Below, piece by piece: positions 17,416 through 25,705 of a stretch of DNA of 64,000 nt. The position numbers were made by a program, and so were the translations under genes. The notes under the pieces are model-generated. The model did not search any database. It was not told the origin of the DNA and was given only the letters and a program-made list of their open reading frames with translations. How positions within the stretch are numbered: the first letter of the stretch is position 1; every line of letters begins with the position of its first letter. Source of the stretch: Salinibacterium sp. NK8237 (GTDB taxonomy: Bacteria > Actinomycetota > Actinomycetes > Actinomycetales > Microbacteriaceae); assembly GCF_015864955.1 (NCBI RefSeq), contig NZ_JADYWE010000001.1, positions 1,798,001 to 1,862,000 on the forward strand. The letters are read 5' to 3'.

Positions 17416-17898
17416 TTACTTAGCTTCCGCTTCAGCCTTGGCTTCGTCAGCAGGAGCAGCAGGTGCGGCAGGAGCGGCAGGTGCCGGAGCAGCCTTTGCT
17501 TCTTCGGCAGGAGCCTTGGTTGCGGCTGCAGGAGTCTTTGCTGGAGCAGCAGCCTTGCGGGCGGCCTTCTCTTCAGCAACCTTCTTGGCAGCAGCTACCT
17601 GAGCGAACCCAGCTTCTGCACGCAGCACCTTGGTGCGCATAACAGCTTCGCTGAGTGAGAGTTGGCGGTCGAGCTCGTCTGTTGACTTGCTCTCTGCGGT
17701 GAAGTTGACGACGGCGTAGATGCCTTCGGTCTTCTTGTTGATCTCGTAGGCCAAACGACGGCGACCCCAAATATCGATGTTATCGATGGTGCCACCGTCA
17801 TTGCGGATGACATTGAGGAACTTGTCGAGACTGGGAGCCACGGTGCGTTCGTCGATCTCTGGATCGAGGATGACCATGAGTTCGTACTGATGCGTCAC
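17416..17898 (-). CDS. rpsF: 30S ribosomal protein S6 with Ala-rich C-terminal tail
   Basis: A small-subunit protein of 160 aa. The first 97 residues are a normal S6 ([56 protein letters not shown]). The last 60 or so form a low-complexity tail of Ala, Pro, Lys and Glu ([15 protein letters not shown]...). Such tails occur in some actinobacterial S6 proteins, but this is on the long side. The GTG start follows AAGGAGGTGGGTTT, an unusually strong ribosome binding site. First gene of the operon. A hairpin precedes it. Confidence 0.96.
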   Translation of the reverse strand: MTHQYELMVILDPEIDERTVAPSLDKFLNVIRNDGGTIDNIDIWGRRRLAYEINKKTEGIYAVVNFTAESKSTDELDRQLSLSEAVMRTKVLRAEAGFAQVAAAKKVAEEKAARKAAAPAKTPAAATKAPAEEAKAAPAPAAPAAPAAPADEAKAEAEAK

Positions 17899-17924
17899 AA
17901 ACCCACCTCCTTCGGACTTAAACG

Positions 17925-17943
17925 GTTACAGACGGTCTGTAAC
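17925..17943 (-). promoter_or_regulatory. Hairpin with CCG loop upstream of rpsF, possible S6:S18 binding leader
   Basis: On the mRNA strand GTTACAGA-CCG-TCTGTAAC can form an 8-bp stem closed by a CCG loop, 26 nt before the rpsF start and just ahead of its ribosome binding site. The S6:S18 complex of several bacteria is reported to bind a CCG-containing structured leader of its own operon, so autoregulation is a reasonable hypothesis. The stem is seen. The binding is inferred. It could instead be a protein operator. Confidence 0.5.
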
Positions 17944-18030
17944 AGGAGGGTGTTGACGTTCATCCGACGGCCTAAGGGCAGTCAGACAACCTGCCCAGTG
18001 TAGTTGCTTGGCACCCTAATACTCAAGGTG

Positions 18031-18056
18031 AGAAGAAAAGCCGCTTTCGCTAGCGG
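18031..18056 (-). terminator. Terminator of the CCA-adding enzyme gene
   Basis: Directly after the stop, the minus strand reads CCGCT-AGCGAA-AGCGG followed by CTTTTCTTCT, a short GC stem with a pyrimidine/T-rich tail. It is consistent with a weak intrinsic terminator ahead of the rpsF leader. Confidence 0.55.
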
Positions 18057-18060
18057 GCGT

Positions 18061-19488
18061 CTACTGGCGGGCAGCCCACCACGCGCGCAATCGCTTCTCT
18101 GCTTCCTCATCGCCGAGCGGTCCCTCATCAAGACGCAGGTCGAGCAAGAACTTGTACGCCTCGCCCACATCGCGACTGGGCTTGAGGCCGAGGATCGCCA
18201 TGATCTGCTCACCGTCAAGATCGGGACGAACTGCAGCAACTCCCTCTGCCTCAGCGATAGCCGCGATGCGGTCTTCGAGATCGTCGTAGGCAAAAGACAG
18301 TCGGTCGGCCTTGCGCACATTGCGCGTGGTGACATCCGCCCGCGTAATGATGTGGAGACGTTCGAGTTGGTCACCGGCATCCCGAACGTAACGGCGCACG
18401 GCCGAATCGGTCCAGGCGCCCTCGGTGTAGCCAAAGAACCGTAGATGCAATTCAATAAGGCGCGCCACCGACGTGATGGTCTCCTTGTCGAAGCGCAGTG
18501 CACGCAAACGCTTCGTCGCGAGCTTCGCTCCCACAACATCGTGGTGGTGGAAAGTAACAACGCCGCCGCGCTCGATTTTGCGGGTCGATGGCTTTCCAAT
18601 GTCGTGCAAAAGCGCAGCAAGACGCAGAATCAGGTCGGGGCCTTCAATGCCGGGGCGACTCTTTTCAAGATCGATCGCCTGACGCAACACTGTAAGGGAG
18701 TGTTCGTAGACGTCCTTATGGTGAGCATGCTCATCCACTTCAAGCTTCAAGGCGGGCACTTCAGGCAACACTTGGTCGGCGAGGCCGGTTTCGACCATGA
18801 GGCGGATGCCCGGCACCGGGTCATCCGTCTTCAACAGTTTTGTCAACTCATCGCTGACACGCTCAACGCTCACGATGTCGAGGCGTGGAGCGAGCTGCTT
18901 CATCGCTGCGACAGTCGCGGGGGAGACCGTGAAACCAAGCTGCGACGTAAACCGTGCGGCACGCATCATCCGCAGCGGGTCATCACCAAAGGAGACCTCG
19001 GGGGAGCCCGGCGTTGTCAGCGTCTTGCTGAGGAGATGTTCCACGCCTCCCCACGGGTCGACGAGAACGCGCTCAGGCAGCCGAAGAGCCATCGCGTTCA
19101 CGCTGAAGTCGCGACGCTCCAGATCTTTCTCGAGAGAATCACCGAACGCGACAACAGGCTTGCGGGTCGCACCGTCGTAACTATCGGCACGGTAGGTCGT
19201 AATCTCAACCGACTCACCATCGATGCGGGCAGCGATCGTGCCGAAGTCACGGCCGATATCCCACTGCGCTTCTGAAATCGGCTTCACCATGCGCATGATG
19301 TCATCGGGCATCGCATTGGTGGCAAAATCGAGATCGGTGACCTTGCGACCCAAGAACGCATCCCGCACCGGTCCACCCACCAGGGCGAGTTCGAAACCTT
19401 CAGCAGCGAAGCGCGCCGATAAGGTGGCTACGGGTTTAGAGTCGGCAAGCTTTCCGAGACTCTCGATCGCGTGGGCAACACTCTCCAT
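18061..19488 (-). CDS. cca: CCA tRNA nucleotidyltransferase
   Basis: A 475-aa enzyme that adds or repairs the 3' CCA of tRNAs. The class II nucleotidyltransferase head is ALVGGPVRDAFLGRKVTDLDFAT, with catalytic Asp residues in DLDFAT and VEITTYR. The RNA-binding neck follows DFSVNAMALRLP and DPWGGVEHL. A C-terminal HD phosphohydrolase-like domain starts at ALLHDIGKPSTRKIERGG. In mycobacteria the same gene is called pcnA and lies next to a DUF6049 gene and murJ, as here. It diverges from the DUF6049 gene with 124 bp between. Confidence 0.93.
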   Translation of the reverse strand: MESVAHAIESLGKLADSKPVATLSARFAAEGFELALVGGPVRDAFLGRKVTDLDFATNAMPDDIMRMVKPISEAQWDIGRDFGTIAARIDGESVEITTYRADSYDGATRKPVVAFGDSLEKDLERRDFSVNAMALRLPERVLVDPWGGVEHLLSKTLTTPGSPEVSFGDDPLRMMRAARFTSQLGFTVSPATVAAMKQLAPRLDIVSVERVSDELTKLLKTDDPVPGIRLMVETGLADQVLPEVPALKLEVDEHAHHKDVYEHSLTVLRQAIDLEKSRPGIEGPDLILRLAALLHDIGKPSTRKIERGGVVTFHHHDVVGAKLATKRLRALRFDKETITSVARLIELHLRFFGYTEGAWTDSAVRRYVRDAGDQLERLHIITRADVTTRNVRKADRLSFAYDDLEDRIAAIAEAEGVAAVRPDLDGEQIMAILGLKPSRDVGEAYKFLLDLRLDEGPLGDEEAEKRLRAWWAARQ

Positions 19489-19612
19489 GATGCGACTAGT
19501 TTCGCACGAGCAACGAGTTCAATTTGTCCCCAACCGCGCAAAGCACCCACCATTCAGACAAGGACGAATAAACTCACACCATGCTGGCCACGCGAGAGTA
19601 CGGGGTAATCCC

Positions 19613-21283
19613 TTGCCCATAAGAGTCTTTAGTGCCGCTCTGGCGCTCGGTCTCGGGCTCACTCTTGCCGCGAGCGGAGTCAGCGCTGCGCCCACTGTCA
19701 GCAGTGTTCCGGCCCTGACTACGGCATCCGCGGCTACCGACGTTGCCATCATTGCTCCGTTGACGGTTCCCACCGGCAGCGGCGGCCTTCTCGACGCAGA
19801 CACGCTCGCTGACTACACGGAACCTCTCGGTCTTCTCACGCGCGAACTAGATGCCATGGCTGGTAAGCCCGTGGCAATCGCGGTTGATCCGATGATTGTG
19901 GCTTCAATTCGCGTGCTCGGCACAAGTGCTCCCGACTCGGCGAGGGAGTGGCTTGAACGACTCTCGCTCATCAGCAATGAGATCGTTCCTTTGTCCTACG
20001 CGAATGCGGATGTCACCTTGGCAACCCAGTCGGAGCTGGGCGCCACGGTAGAACCCATCTCCTTCGACTTCGCTCTCGACTCGGCCAACTTCGCGGTGAG
20101 TAACACTCCGGTGCCTACGCCTGCCTCGACAGCTACCGCGCAAGCGGAGGACCCGAACGCGATTCCAAGTTTCCCCACTACGGAATCCTTGCTTGCCTGG
20201 GACTACGAGATCGACGGTTTTCTTCTTCCCCGCACGGACACGGTTGTTGCGAGTGATCTGGCTGCGTTTTCCGATAGTGGTTACAGCACGATCGTTCTGT
20301 CGTCGACGAACGTGTCTCGAGAAGCCGGTGCCGGCTCAGTAACCACCATCGATGGTGTTACCGCACTCGTGAGCGATACAACTGCCTCTGCAGCAATGGA
20401 TGACGCACTCGGATCCACCCTCGACCGCGACGTGACTGCCGCCGAAACGGCACTCAGCCAGGCCGTGCTGAACGCCGGTTCTAACCAAACGGCCGACACT
20501 GCATCCGTGCTGATTACGATCGATCACTCACTAGAACTCAGCTCGGCGAGACTGGATGCCGCACTCGCCACGATGACGGCCAGCCCTTCAATCACGATGG
20601 TGAACCTCAGCGAACTAGCGTCGACCGAGGCCACTGCGGCAACAATCAATGACACGCCTCAGCCTGAGTCCCGCATCAGTGATGTTTCACGACTGTTCGA
20701 TGCGGCGAAGGCGGAACGCAGCTTTTTCTCGATCGCCGCTGATCCTGAAGCTCTTATCGCCGAACGCCGGCTTGCATTGCTCGATGTGCTTGGCACCGTG
20801 TACACCGAGGATTCCGAGGATTGGCTCACTGAAGTCAATGAATTCTTGGTCGACTCCCGCGACCTGCGTACTTCAGTCACCGTCGTCGAGGCCAGCAACT
20901 TTCTGGTTCTTGCCGACAACGGATTCCTTCCCGTATCGGTCAGCAACAATCTTGGCCAGGCCGTCACCGTTTTCATTACGGTCGACCCACGAACCGGCCT
21001 CCTCGCGGTGGGGGATAGCCGAGTAAAGCTGACGATCGAACCCTATTCTCAAGCCAAGGGCGAGATCCCGGTGCAATCGTTGTCGAACGGGGTCGTGGAT
21101 GTCGAAATCAGCCTCAGCAGCACCACTGGCCTGAAGGTCGGCTCCACCACGATCAGCGAGATCAACGTGCAGGCAGGATGGGAGACTCCCCTCGTGCTTG
21201 CGTTCGGCGCGCTTGTAGTCGTCATTTTTGCGGTCGGATTCGTTCGCAGCATCGTTCGCCGTAGAAAGCCGGCAAATGACTAA
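19613..21283 (+). CDS. DUF6049 family secreted, membrane-anchored protein
   Basis: About 556 aa. The start is taken at TTG 19613 (LPIRVFSAALALGLGLTLAA), which opens a clean signal peptide ending SGVSAAPTVSS. Earlier in-frame codons extend back into the divergent cca gene and are unlikely. The long extracellular part is Ala/Thr/Ser-rich, with an exported-domain-like segment (ITVDPRTGLLAVGDSRVKLTIEPYS) near the end, then a helix LVLAFGALVVVIFAVGFV and a basic tail RRRKPAND. Rv3909 of Mycobacterium has the same neighbours (pcnA, murJ). Its molecular role is unknown; a link to MurJ and peptidoglycan export is inferred from synteny. Its end overlaps the murJ start by 8 bp. Confidence 0.8.
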   Translation: MPIRVFSAALALGLGLTLAASGVSAAPTVSSVPALTTASAATDVAIIAPLTVPTGSGGLLDADTLADYTEPLGLLTRELDAMAGKPVAIAVDPMIVASIRVLGTSAPDSAREWLERLSLISNEIVPLSYANADVTLATQSELGATVEPISFDFALDSANFAVSNTPVPTPASTATAQAEDPNAIPSFPTTESLLAWDYEIDGFLLPRTDTVVASDLAAFSDSGYSTIVLSSTNVSREAGAGSVTTIDGVTALVSDTTASAAMDDALGSTLDRDVTAAETALSQAVLNAGSNQTADTASVLITIDHSLELSSARLDAALATMTASPSITMVNLSELASTEATAATINDTPQPESRISDVSRLFDAAKAERSFFSIAADPEALIAERRLALLDVLGTVYTEDSEDWLTEVNEFLVDSRDLRTSVTVVEASNFLVLADNGFLPVSVSNNLGQAVTVFITVDPRTGLLAVGDSRVKLTIEPYSQAKGEIPVQSLSNGVVDVEISLSSTTGLKVGSTTISEINVQAGWETPLVLAFGALVVVIFAVGFVRSIVRRRKPAND

Positions 21284-22964
21284 CCGCTCCGATCCCGACG
21301 CCACGCCAGCGCCCGGGGTTTCCCTGCCCGCCACCGGTCTGCCCAAGGTCACGAACTCCACGATCGGGCGTGCGAGCGCGCTTCTCGCTTCGGGAACCTT
21401 GGTCTCTCGCATCCTCGGTTTCCTCAGCGCAATGGTGCTCGCCAACACTCTGGGGTTGTTCGGCACGAGCGATACGTATGCCATCGCTAACCAGCTTCCC
21501 AAAGCGGTCTATGCCATCGTGGCTGGTGGCGTTCTGAGCGCGGTCATTGTTCCGCAGATCGTGCGGGCCGCTCTGCACAAGGATGGCGGTCAGAAGTTCA
21601 TCAACCGTCTAGTGACGCTGGGCATCGTCGTTTTCCTCGTCATTACAGTTGCAGCAACATTGAGCGCACCTCTTCTTGTGCAGGTGTACGCGCGACCCAG
21701 CGTCAACTTTGGGCCAGCAGAGTTCGCGCTCGCGACGGCCTTCGCCTACTGGTGCCTTCCTCAGATCCTCTTCTACGCCTTGTATTCACTCTTCGGCGAG
21801 GTTCTCAACGCTCGCGGCAAGTTTGGGCCGTTCACGTGGGCACCAGTTGCTAACAACGTAGTGATGCTCATCGGGCTGCTCGTCTTCAGCTTGCTCTTTG
21901 GCGATGTGACACGGTATTCCTCGGAGGACTGGACTCCGCAGATGATCGGAGTGCTCGCCGGCGGCGCCACTCTCGGTGTCGCGGTGCAAGCAACACTTTT
22001 GGCCTTCTTCTGGCGTCGCGCCGGTCTTCACTACCGCCCGGAGTTCCGCTGGCGAGGAGTGGGGCTCGGCAACGCCGGCAAAGCAGCGGCATGGACCTTC
22101 GGCATGATTCTTGTCACGCAGGTTGCGGGCGCTGTTGGTACCCGGATTGCCAGCGAAGCCTCTTCAGTCGCCGCATCGGTGTTCGTCCTCACAACTGCCT
22201 GGCTCATTTTCATGCTGCCGCACTCTGTGATTTCAGTCTCGATCGGGATGGCCTACTTCACCCGGATGAGCGGCCATGCGCGTGATGGAGACCTCACTGC
22301 CATGCGCGACGACGTATCAGCCGCCATACGCTCGATTCTGATGCTGCTGATGTTCGCGGCCATCGGCCTCATGGTGATCGCATTCCCGTTCAGCGCACTT
22401 TTCTCCACCGTCTATGCCGAGCAATCGTCCCTAGCGATCGTGTTGATCGTTTATCTAGTCGGGCTGGTTCCCTTCAGCATCATGTACATACTGCAGCGAG
22501 TTTTCTATGCCTTCGAAGACACTCGCACTCCCTTCATCTTGCAGACCATTCAGGTTTTGGTCTATGTGGCGGGCGCTGTGTACGTCTCCACTTTTCCGCT
22601 CGATCGCATTGCGATGGGGCTAGCAGCAATGATCAGCATCGCCGGCACGCTACAGACGATCATTGCGTTGATCGTGGTCCGCAAACGCGTTCCCGGGTTC
22701 CAGCTCCTTCCTCTCGTGCTTCGCGCTCTGTGGTTCCTCGCGGCGATGATTCCGTCGGCCGCAGCCGGCTTCGGCATCCTGACTCTCCTAGGTGGATTTG
22801 GGCAGGGGTCGTTCGTCGTCTCTGGGTTCGCAGCTGCTTTCGCCTCCATCGCCCTTTCGGGTACCGGCATGCTGATCGTCTACGCGGCGACTCTTGCCCT
22901 CACGCGCAATTCCGAGTTCTTCGCCTTTGCTCGACCGATCGTGTCTCGACTGCGCCGCCGCTAA
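21276..22964 (+). CDS. murJ: Lipid II flippase MurJ
   Basis: 562 aa with 14 predicted membrane helices (MATE/MVF fold), flipping lipid II to the outer face for peptidoglycan synthesis. Family segments include GTLVSRILGFLSAMVLANTLG, IANQLPKAVYAIVAGGVLSAVIVPQIVRA and LGEVLNARGKFGPFTWAPVANN. The start ATG at 21276 (MTNRSDPD) sits inside the last codons of DUF6049. No C-terminal pseudokinase domain like that of mycobacterial Rv3910 is seen. The protein ends at RPIVSRLRRR. Confidence 0.94.
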   Translation: MTNRSDPDATPAPGVSLPATGLPKVTNSTIGRASALLASGTLVSRILGFLSAMVLANTLGLFGTSDTYAIANQLPKAVYAIVAGGVLSAVIVPQIVRAALHKDGGQKFINRLVTLGIVVFLVITVAATLSAPLLVQVYARPSVNFGPAEFALATAFAYWCLPQILFYALYSLFGEVLNARGKFGPFTWAPVANNVVMLIGLLVFSLLFGDVTRYSSEDWTPQMIGVLAGGATLGVAVQATLLAFFWRRAGLHYRPEFRWRGVGLGNAGKAAAWTFGMILVTQVAGAVGTRIASEASSVAASVFVLTTAWLIFMLPHSVISVSIGMAYFTRMSGHARDGDLTAMRDDVSAAIRSILMLLMFAAIGLMVIAFPFSALFSTVYAEQSSLAIVLIVYLVGLVPFSIMYILQRVFYAFEDTRTPFILQTIQVLVYVAGAVYVSTFPLDRIAMGLAAMISIAGTLQTIIALIVVRKRVPGFQLLPLVLRALWFLAAMIPSAAAGFGILTLLGGFGQGSFVVSGFAAAFASIALSGTGMLIVYAATLALTRNSEFFAFARPIVSRLRRR

Positions 22965-23122
22965 AAGCGCGCCCCTTCCACAGTTTTGGCGTGAAAAAGC
23001 GAACTTAAAGTGACGGTGCTCCGAACTCTTGGGTGTTAGCCCCGCACGCCCCAGCCACTCGGAATACTCCGTGGCTAGGATGTGTTGAACCGGGTAATCA
23101 CAATCCCAAGGAGACACAAAAA

Positions 23123-24109
23123 GTGCGCCAACTCATCATCATCGGATCCGGCCCCGCTGGGTACACTGCTGCGATTTACGCGGCGCGCGCGAACCTTGCG
23201 CCCCTCGTCATCGCGAGCTCTGTTGAGGCTGGTGGCGAGCTCATGAAGACCACTGAGATCGAGAACTACCCCGGCTTCGCAACCGGCATCCAGGGTCCCG
23301 AGCTCATGATGGAAATGCAGAAGCAGGCTGAGCGTTTCGGCGCCGAGGTTGTTCTCGACGACGTGACCGACCTTCAGCTTGAGGGCCAGATCAAGAAGGT
23401 CACTCTCGGCAATGGAGAAGTGCACGAAGCACTCGCTGTTGTGTTTGCAACTGGTTCTGCCTACCGCAAGCTCGGCCTTCCCGACGAAGAACGCCTCAGC
23501 GGCTACGGAGTTTCCTGGTGCGCTACTTGCGACGGTTTCTTCTTCCGCAAGAAGACGATTGCTGTCGTCGGTGGGGGAGACTCCGCCATGGAAGAAGCGA
23601 CGTTCCTTACCAAGTTCGCTGACAAGGTCTATGTCATTCACCGCAAGGATGAGCTGCGTGCCTCGAAGGCAATGCAGGAGCGTGCGTTCAGTGACCCGAA
23701 GATTGAGTTCCTCTGGAACAAGGCGGTAACCGGCATTACCGGTTCCACTCTCGTGGATGGCGTTGACCTCACAGACACCGTCGATGGCTCTACCTCACAC
23801 GTTGACCTCAGCGGTCTGTTCATCGCGATCGGCGCCGACCCCCGCACTCACTTGGTACATGGCCAGCTCGACATCAACGCCGACGGAACCGTTGCAGTGG
23901 ATGGTCGTTCCTCTCGCACCAACATCACCGGAGTATTCGCAGCCGGCGATGTGATCGACCCGACCTACCGCCAAGCAGTTACGGCCGCCGGCTCCGGCAC
24001 CGTTGCAGCCCTTGATGCAGAGCACTACCTTGCATCATTGCCCCGCGAGCTTGTCGCTGGCGCAGTACAGCCAGCGCGAATCGAAGAGTCTGATGAAGAA
24101 GCCGCCTAA
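23123..24109 (+). CDS. trxB: Thioredoxin reductase
   Basis: 328 aa. FAD site GSGPAGYTAAIYAARA at the N-terminus, redox centre Cys133 and Cys136 in SWCATCDGFFF, NADPH site VVGGGDSAMEEATFL, and C-terminal FAD motif GVFAAGDVIDPTYRQAVTAAGSG. The GTG start is chosen because AAGGAGA lies at the right distance. Upstream in-frame sequence has no good site. It supplies electrons to TrxA, encoded 54 nt downstream. Typical trxB-trxA operon near the parAB locus in actinobacteria. Confidence 0.96.
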   Translation: MRQLIIIGSGPAGYTAAIYAARANLAPLVIASSVEAGGELMKTTEIENYPGFATGIQGPELMMEMQKQAERFGAEVVLDDVTDLQLEGQIKKVTLGNGEVHEALAVVFATGSAYRKLGLPDEERLSGYGVSWCATCDGFFFRKKTIAVVGGGDSAMEEATFLTKFADKVYVIHRKDELRASKAMQERAFSDPKIEFLWNKAVTGITGSTLVDGVDLTDTVDGSTSHVDLSGLFIAIGADPRTHLVHGQLDINADGTVAVDGRSSRTNITGVFAAGDVIDPTYRQAVTAAGSGTVAALDAEHYLASLPRELVAGAVQPARIEESDEEAA

Positions 24110-24163
24110 GGGCGCTCGTCAGTTCCCACTCCCTCAACGTCCCACTGAACAAAGGAATTAACA

Positions 24164-24490
24164 ATGTCAGCAGCAACAGAAGTAACCGACGCCAACTTTG
24201 AAGAACTCGTCATCAACTCGAAAGACACCATCATGGTGGACTTCTGGGCTGAATGGTGTGGCCCCTGTCGCGCAGTCGGCCCCATCCTTGACCAGATCGC
24301 CAGCGAAAACTCCGACAAGATCAAGATCGTCAAGCTCAACGTTGACGACAACCCCCAGATGGCCATGAAGTACCAGATCACCTCCATCCCCGCGATGAAG
24401 GTCTTCAAGGGCGGCGAGGTCGTGAAGACTGTTATCGGCGCAAAGCCGAAGCCTGCGATTGAAGCAGACCTCGCAGAGTTCCTAGCGTAA
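24164..24490 (+). CDS. trxA: Thioredoxin
   Basis: 108 aa. Classical WCGPC active site (Cys32 and Cys35) in DFWAEWCGPCRAVGP, the buried Asp27-like segment MVDFWAE, and the cis-Pro region ITSIPAMKVFKGGE. Start ATG with AAAGGAATTAAC upstream. Follows trxB in the same orientation and is closed by a strong bidirectional hairpin. Confidence 0.97.
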   Translation: MSAATEVTDANFEELVINSKDTIMVDFWAEWCGPCRAVGPILDQIASENSDKIKIVKLNVDDNPQMAMKYQITSIPAMKVFKGGEVVKTVIGAKPKPAIEADLAEFLA

Positions 24491-24504
24491 AGCTCAGTCT
24501 CTGC

Positions 24505-24551
24505 CGAAAGCCTCCGGCATCCACTACTTGGTGGGTGTGCGGAGGCTTTCG
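24505..24551. terminator. Bidirectional terminator between trxA and the SDR gene
   Basis: CGAAAGCCTCCG pairs with CGGAGGCTTTCG over 12 bp, and the inner arms CATCCAC and GTGGGTG pair further. It serves trxA on the + strand. The stop codon of the convergent SDR gene (24524-24526) lies inside the loop region, so the SDR message ends within its own terminator. Confidence 0.85.
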
Positions 24552-25480
24552 TACTTAACGCCCGTCAGACGCTCTGACTCAAGCCAGAGTTTGGTCGCGT
24601 CAACGTGCGAATGTGAGGCAGCGTTCGACTCAACCAACACAGGAGCACCTCGATGCTCGTTACGGCTCCCGGGACCAAAGAAGTCGCCACCCTGTGCTGT
24701 GGGGTCAGTTGCTGCCCGCAGAGAGGGCCTCGCGCCTTGTTTCGGGGATTGGATGCCCACGAAGAGCAGTGATTTCAGCGGGCGCAAATACCAGCGGTTG
24801 AAGAGGTGGTCAGCCAAACCGGTGCCAGCGGTGCCGGGATGAGCCGCCACAGAAATTGCATCAACTCCGGCGGCCTCGAAGCGGCGTTGAAGCTCGTAAG
24901 CGAAGAGCAGATTGGCGAGTTTTGAACGACCGTACGCCGCGCGAGGGGTGTACGAGCCATTGTGGAACATGAGGTTGCCGAATTCCATAAAGCCCCAGCG
25001 GTGAGCGAGGCTGGAGAGGCTCACAACGCGCGCTCCTGGAGTTGCCTCGATGAGGTCCATCAGATGACCGGTGAGAGCGAAATGGCCCAAGTGATTGGTT
25101 CCCAGCTGAGATTCGAAGCCATCGATCGTGAGTTGGGCATCCGTCATCATGATTCCTGCGTTATTGATCAACAGGTCAAGCCGCGAATGTTTCCCGTGAA
25201 ACATTTCGCTAAATCGACGCACTGATTCCAGATCGGCCAGATCAAGCAACATTGTTTCGAGTGACACGGAACCGAGGTCGTCCAGCAATGCCTCCTTAGC
25301 GACTGCAGCCTTCTCGGCGCTGCGCATCGTCATCACAACGTGCGCCCCTGCTTTGAGGAGGGCACGACTTGTTTCAAATCCGAGCCCAGAGTTCGCACCC
25401 GTCACAATTACCACGGTGCCGGTGAGGTCTCCGATGTCAGATTCTGTCCAGGTAGTGCGAGCGTTCACTAATGTTCTCAA
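24524..25480 (-). CDS. Short-chain dehydrogenase/reductase, retinol-dehydrogenase-like
   Basis: 318 aa. Rossmann motif VVIVTGANSGLGFETSRALLKAGAHVV, NNAGIM motif at LLINNAGIM, and catalytic YGRSK with the upstream Ser in VVSLSSLAHRWG. The subgroup resembles the WWOX/RDH-like actinobacterial SDRs. The longest in-frame start is TTG. A GTG four codons further on (NARTTWTES) is equally possible and neither has a clear Shine-Dalgarno. Substrate unknown. A parS-like sequence with one mismatch lies within the coding region at about 25189. It converges with trxA. Confidence 0.88.
   Translation of the reverse strand: MRTLVNARTTWTESDIGDLTGTVVIVTGANSGLGFETSRALLKAGAHVVMTMRSAEKAAVAKEALLDDLGSVSLETMLLDLADLESVRRFSEMFHGKHSRLDLLINNAGIMMTDAQLTIDGFESQLGTNHLGHFALTGHLMDLIEATPGARVVSLSSLAHRWGFMEFGNLMFHNGSYTPRAAYGRSKLANLLFAYELQRRFEAAGVDAISVAAHPGTAGTGLADHLFNRWYLRPLKSLLFVGIQSPKQGARPSLRAATDPTAQGGDFFGPGSRNEHRGAPVLVESNAASHSHVDATKLWLESERLTGVKYESLRTPTK
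25189..25202. other. Degenerate parS-like site inside the SDR gene
   Basis: GTTTCCCGTGAAAC differs from the 14-bp parS core GTTTCACGTGAAAC at one position. It is the only parS-like match I saw inside an unrelated gene. ParB binding is uncertain because the central CACGTG is broken. Confidence 0.4.
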
Positions 25481-25705
25481 TTTCGTAGTCGAGTGCTGTC
25501 AGAGTGATGCAGTGATCGTGACGAGAACTCCCCATTCTCAGAGCAGACCTCATCATTTGAACACGACTTTCTATGCGTCGCCTTTGAACCTTATTCGGAG
25601 CGAAGAAGGATGAGGTTTGGCTGAGATCGCGCCATAAACGTCGCTCAGTTTCGAGTCCTCAGGGTCAAACGCCTATTGTTTAAAGTCAACCGAACGGGAT
25701 TGCCC

